Assembly (NCBI GenBank): GCA_018822845.1
Contig: JAHJJD010000085.1
Span: forward strand, 1 to 64,000
DNA: 64,000 nt
Reading direction: 5' to 3'
DNA from: Gammaproteobacteria bacterium
GTDB lineage: Bacteria > Pseudomonadota > Gammaproteobacteria > Thiotrichales > Thiotrichaceae
Program-made: the position numbers and the translations under genes
Notes under the pieces: model-generated
The model's database searches: none
What the model saw: only the letters and a program-made list of their open reading frames with translations
Told to the model about the DNA's origin: nothing
Shown here: one piece after another, positions 61,331 to 64,000 of the stretch
Layout: each line of letters starts with the position of its first letter
Numbering within the stretch: position 1 is the first letter of the stretch

Positions 61331-62330
61331 CGACCTGATTCTCTATTCAACCGACGATGGCAAAGCCCAACTGGTATTGCGAGTGTTAGGCGGGCAGGTA
61401 TGGTTGACCCAATTAGAAATGGCTGAACTCTACCAAACCAGCAAACAAAACATCGGTAAGCACGTGAAAGCTGTGCTGTCAGAAGGTGAGTTGGTTGAAG
61501 AGGCAGTTGTAAACCAGCAGTTTACCACTGCCACCGATGGCAAAAAGTATCTGACCTTGCTTTATGCCCTGCCTATGGTTATCGCTGTTGGCTATCGGGT
61601 ACGCTCCAGCCGGGGTACTCAATTCCGCCAGTGGGCAACACGCACCCTCAGTGAATACCTCACCAAGGGCTTTGCGATGGATGACGAACGCCTGAAGCAA
61701 CCAAGGTGGGATTATTTCGACGAGTTGCTTGCGCGTATCCGTGACATACGCTCATCCGAGAAGCGTTTTTACCAAAAAGTCCGTGACCTGTTCACATTAG
61801 CGGAAGACTACCGTGCTGCGGAAAAAGATACCCAACTCTTGTTCGCCGAAGTGCAGAACAAATTGTTTTTTGCCGTGACCGGGCATACAGCGGCTGAATT
61901 GATTGTCACCCGTGCCGACCCCAGCCAGCCAAACATGAACCTGATGAGCTTCAAAGGCAACCGTGTACGCAAGGCTGATGTAGTCATTGCCAAAAACTAC
62001 CTGAATGCAGAAGAGCTGGATCACCTTAACCGTCTGGTCAATATGTTCTTCGAGTTCGCCGAGCTTCGTGCCAAGCAAAGACAGCATATGCAGTTGGCAG
62101 ACTGGCGGCGTTATGTGGATAATTTCATGGCATTCAACGAACAACCGCTATTGACCAACGCGGGCAAGGTTAGCCGTGACGACATGATTGAAGTAGCCCA
62201 CCAGCGTTATGAAACCTTTGACCAAAACCGCAAGCAAGCGGAAGCTTTGGCAGAAGATAAAGCCGAACTGGAAGCATTGGAAAAATTACAGGCAAAACTG
62301 CTGAAAGACCGGCAGGTAAAACCCGAATAG
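61320..62330 (+). CDS. rhuM: RhuM-family protein
   Basis: A 336-residue soluble protein. Residues 20-60 are a DNA-binding-like domain (GQVWLTQLEMAELYQTSKQNIGKHV), and GYRVRSSRGTQFRQWATRTLSEYLTKGFAMDDERLK is the hallmark of the RhuM family. RhuM genes are common in type I restriction operons; their function there is unproven. It overlaps the DUF559 frame by 11 bases and is followed after 11 bases by DUF6933. Confidence 0.87.
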   Translation: MPNNDLILYSTDDGKAQLVLRVLGGQVWLTQLEMAELYQTSKQNIGKHVKAVLSEGELVEEAVVNQQFTTATDGKKYLTLLYALPMVIAVGYRVRSSRGTQFRQWATRTLSEYLTKGFAMDDERLKQPRWDYFDELLARIRDIRSSEKRFYQKVRDLFTLAEDYRAAEKDTQLLFAEVQNKLFFAVTGHTAAELIVTRADPSQPNMNLMSFKGNRVRKADVVIAKNYLNAEELDHLNRLVNMFFEFAELRAKQRQHMQLADWRRYVDNFMAFNEQPLLTNAGKVSRDDMIEVAHQRYETFDQNRKQAEALAEDKAELEALEKLQAKLLKDRQVKPE

Positions 62331-62341
62331 GAACGACTACC

Positions 62342-63121
62342 ATGCTAATTTTTAACTGCACCAAAGCCGCCACCGAGTTTTTCACCGTCACCCGTAAAGG
62401 CGAGAAGCAATCGTTTGTGTATCCACCTGATAAGAACATCACCATTGATAGCCAACGTCTGCAAGATGCAGACGGCAACCCAGTGATGCTGTTCCAGTGG
62501 GTACTGCACGCCATCACAGTCAAACGCAAACATTGCCTGATAGCGATGGAAGTCAACACCCGTTTCAGCGTCATCCTCACCGCTATGCCCAAAGGCAATC
62601 CCGATGCGTTCATTGACCGCTTCAAACCCCGCCTGCTGGATCAATTATTCGGGTTTGCGTTGCAATCTGGCATCTTGAAGGAAGAACAGTTTGCCATGTT
62701 CATTAACGAATTCATGGCACAAACTGCCGATATTTTCTTATGCCAACGTTCCGACCGCAGCGTACAAGCTCATATCAACGATGTGGTTTCACAGTTCACC
62801 GAAACCGTGGATGCCAGCGGATACGTGCCGGATAACGAAGGCGAAATGCTGAATTTCAGTGCTTACATCAACAACCAACTGCGTAAAGTTAAACCAAGCA
62901 GGGACTACACCCACCCAGATGAGCAAATGCTGTTGTTCTGGCTACAGCAATTTTGCGGTTTCACACCAGAACAGGCGGCGAGCATCAAGCAACATTTTGC
63001 TGACCTACACCGTCGCAGTTTTAGCGCATGGAATGACATACCCGATGATGTGAAGCCGCCGCCATACACGGATAAAATTGTGATATTGGAAGACTTCAAG
63101 GCACAAAAAGGGAATAAATAA
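62342..63121 (+). CDS. DUF6933 protein embedded in the restriction operon
   Basis: A 259-residue soluble protein beginning [23 protein letters not shown]. It aligns over its length with residues 1-230 of the fusion protein at 14822, sharing [31 protein letters not shown] and a late YW/FWLQQF block. Its TAA stop overlaps the hsdR ATG by one base, so the genes are coupled. Function unknown; its place suggests a role with the restriction complex. Confidence 0.8.
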   Translation: MLIFNCTKAATEFFTVTRKGEKQSFVYPPDKNITIDSQRLQDADGNPVMLFQWVLHAITVKRKHCLIAMEVNTRFSVILTAMPKGNPDAFIDRFKPRLLDQLFGFALQSGILKEEQFAMFINEFMAQTADIFLCQRSDRSVQAHINDVVSQFTETVDASGYVPDNEGEMLNFSAYINNQLRKVKPSRDYTHPDEQMLLFWLQQFCGFTPEQAASIKQHFADLHRRSFSAWNDIPDDVKPPPYTDKIVILEDFKAQKGNK

Positions 63122-64000
63122 TGCCAGCCTTGCCACGCTTCCAAGAAGAATACAGCGCCAAACTCCCCGCATTGGCACTGTTGAGCCAATTGGGGTGGTC
63201 ATTCCTCTCCCCGCAACAGGCCGTGATTGCCCGCCACGGCCATTACGATCAGGTGGTGTTGCGCGACATCTTGCGCAGCGAATTGCAAAAACGCCGTTTT
63301 ACCTTTGCCGGTCGTGAATATGCCCTGTCGAGCCATGCGCTGGATAACCTGATTGCCGAAGTGTGCAGCCCCGCCCTCAACGAAGGCTTGCTGTCTGCCA
63401 ACGAAAAGCTCTACAACCACTTGCTGTACGGCATTTCCATCACCGAATTTGTTGATGGCAAAAAAGCCAACCCGACCATTGCCCTGATCGACTGGCACAA
63501 CCCCGCCAACAACCATTTCAGCTTTACCGAAGAATTCAGCATTACCCGCGCTAGTGGTGTCGATACGCGCCGCCCGGACATCGTGTGTTTCGTCAACGGC
63601 ATTCCGTTGGTAGTCATCGAAGCCAAACGCCCCAACGGTCATGCGAACAAAGCTCCCACCATCGACGAAGGTATTTCACAAAGCCTGCGCAACCAACGCC
63701 CCGACGAAATCCCGCACCTGTTCGCCTACAGCCAATTATTGCTCTCCATCAATGGCGCAGAAGGCCGTTACGCAACCTGCGCCACCCCCACCAAATTCTG
63801 GTCAGCATGGCGCGAGGAGGACATCAGCCCCGCTGAAATGCACGCCATCAAAAACCGCCCACTGACTGCGCTGCAAACCGAACTTCTGTTTGCCCACCAC
63901 ACTGCCCAAGATTGGGCATGGTATCAGGCATGGAGTGCTGCTGAGTTGGCAGTGACGGGGCAAGATCATTTACTGATCAGCCTGTTACAGCCACAACGCT
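63121..64000 (+). CDS. hsdR: Type I restriction endonuclease subunit, N-terminal part (cut by window edge)
   Basis: The first 293 residues of HsdR, the subunit that cuts and translocates unmethylated DNA. The N-terminal nuclease domain is complete, with the PD-(D/E)xK residues D153 in RPDIVCFVNG and E167, K169 in VVIEAKRP, and the QxxxY-like block follows. The helicase domains lie outside the window. The ATG is coupled to the DUF6933 stop (TAATG). Confidence 0.93.
   Translation, partial: MPALPRFQEEYSAKLPALALLSQLGWSFLSPQQAVIARHGHYDQVVLRDILRSELQKRRFTFAGREYALSSHALDNLIAEVCSPALNEGLLSANEKLYNHLLYGISITEFVDGKKANPTIALIDWHNPANNHFSFTEEFSITRASGVDTRRPDIVCFVNGIPLVVIEAKRPNGHANKAPTIDEGISQSLRNQRPDEIPHLFAYSQLLLSINGAEGRYATCATPTKFWSAWREEDISPAEMHAIKNRPLTALQTELLFAHHTAQDWAWYQAWSAAELAVTGQDHLLISLLQPQR

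Overview
The window looks like a chromosomal segment of a gammaproteobacterial sulfur oxidiser, most plausibly of the Thiothrix type. That placement is inferred from gene content: paired SulP sulfate permeases, TauE/SafE exporters, ArsR-rhodanese regulators, DsrE, a persulfide-dioxygenase-like MBL enzyme, DoxX and an NAD-linked formate dehydrogenase. No rRNA or tRNA was seen. The left edge cuts an IS5-type transposase and the right edge cuts an hsdR gene.

Layout. 0-9.4 kb: two OafA-like acyltransferases, an UMF1-type MFS protein, a universal stress protein, an FNR-like regulator and glycogen phosphorylase. 9.6-14 kb: two-gene NAD-dependent formate dehydrogenase (fused NuoE/NuoF-like subunit plus molybdenum catalytic subunit), then a beta-barrel protein. 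14.8-16.3 kb: a DUF6933-UPF0149-SEC-C fusion protein. 16.4-22.4 kb: arsJ and its partner GAPDH (organoarsenical efflux), separated by a three-gene operon with a metzincin protease and by a Vgb-like propeller. 22.5-29.2 kb: a moxR/DUF58/DUF4381/batA/batBC/batD operon with a MazEF-type toxin-antitoxin pair inside it. 29.2-32.1 kb: a decay zone holding moeA-mogA, ECF sigma and trx-ccdA remnants among small intact genes. 32.1-42.4 kb: ArsP/DUF318-like permease with a small redox protein, then a sulfur cluster (MFS, DsrE, two TauE, two ArsR-rhodanese regulators, cysteine desulfurase, MBL hydrolase, SulP). 42.5-49.3 kb: TetR, GH5 and GH9 cellulases, LysR. 49.3-51 kb: gene-poor stretch with fragments. 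51-57 kb: DoxX, SulP, universal stress protein, Crp-like regulator, DUF4395 membrane protein, small c-type cytochrome, MBL hydrolase. 57-64 kb: type I restriction-modification island (half hsdS, hsdM, full hsdS, DUF559 nuclease, RhuM, DUF6933, hsdR).

Two themes run through the window. First, short palindromic repeat elements recur, and several lie in frame inside genes (batA, batBC, an MFS gene) or bracket one (the DUF559 gene). Second, sulfur genes are controlled by ArsR-rhodanese regulators. A site ATTCAAT-N6-ATTGAAT occurs both at the start of one of these regulators and between the divergent MFS and DsrE genes 4 kb away, suggesting a small regulon. Starts were moved to internal ATG, GTG or TTG codons where a ribosome binding site or a 4-base overlap with the upstream gene supported it.
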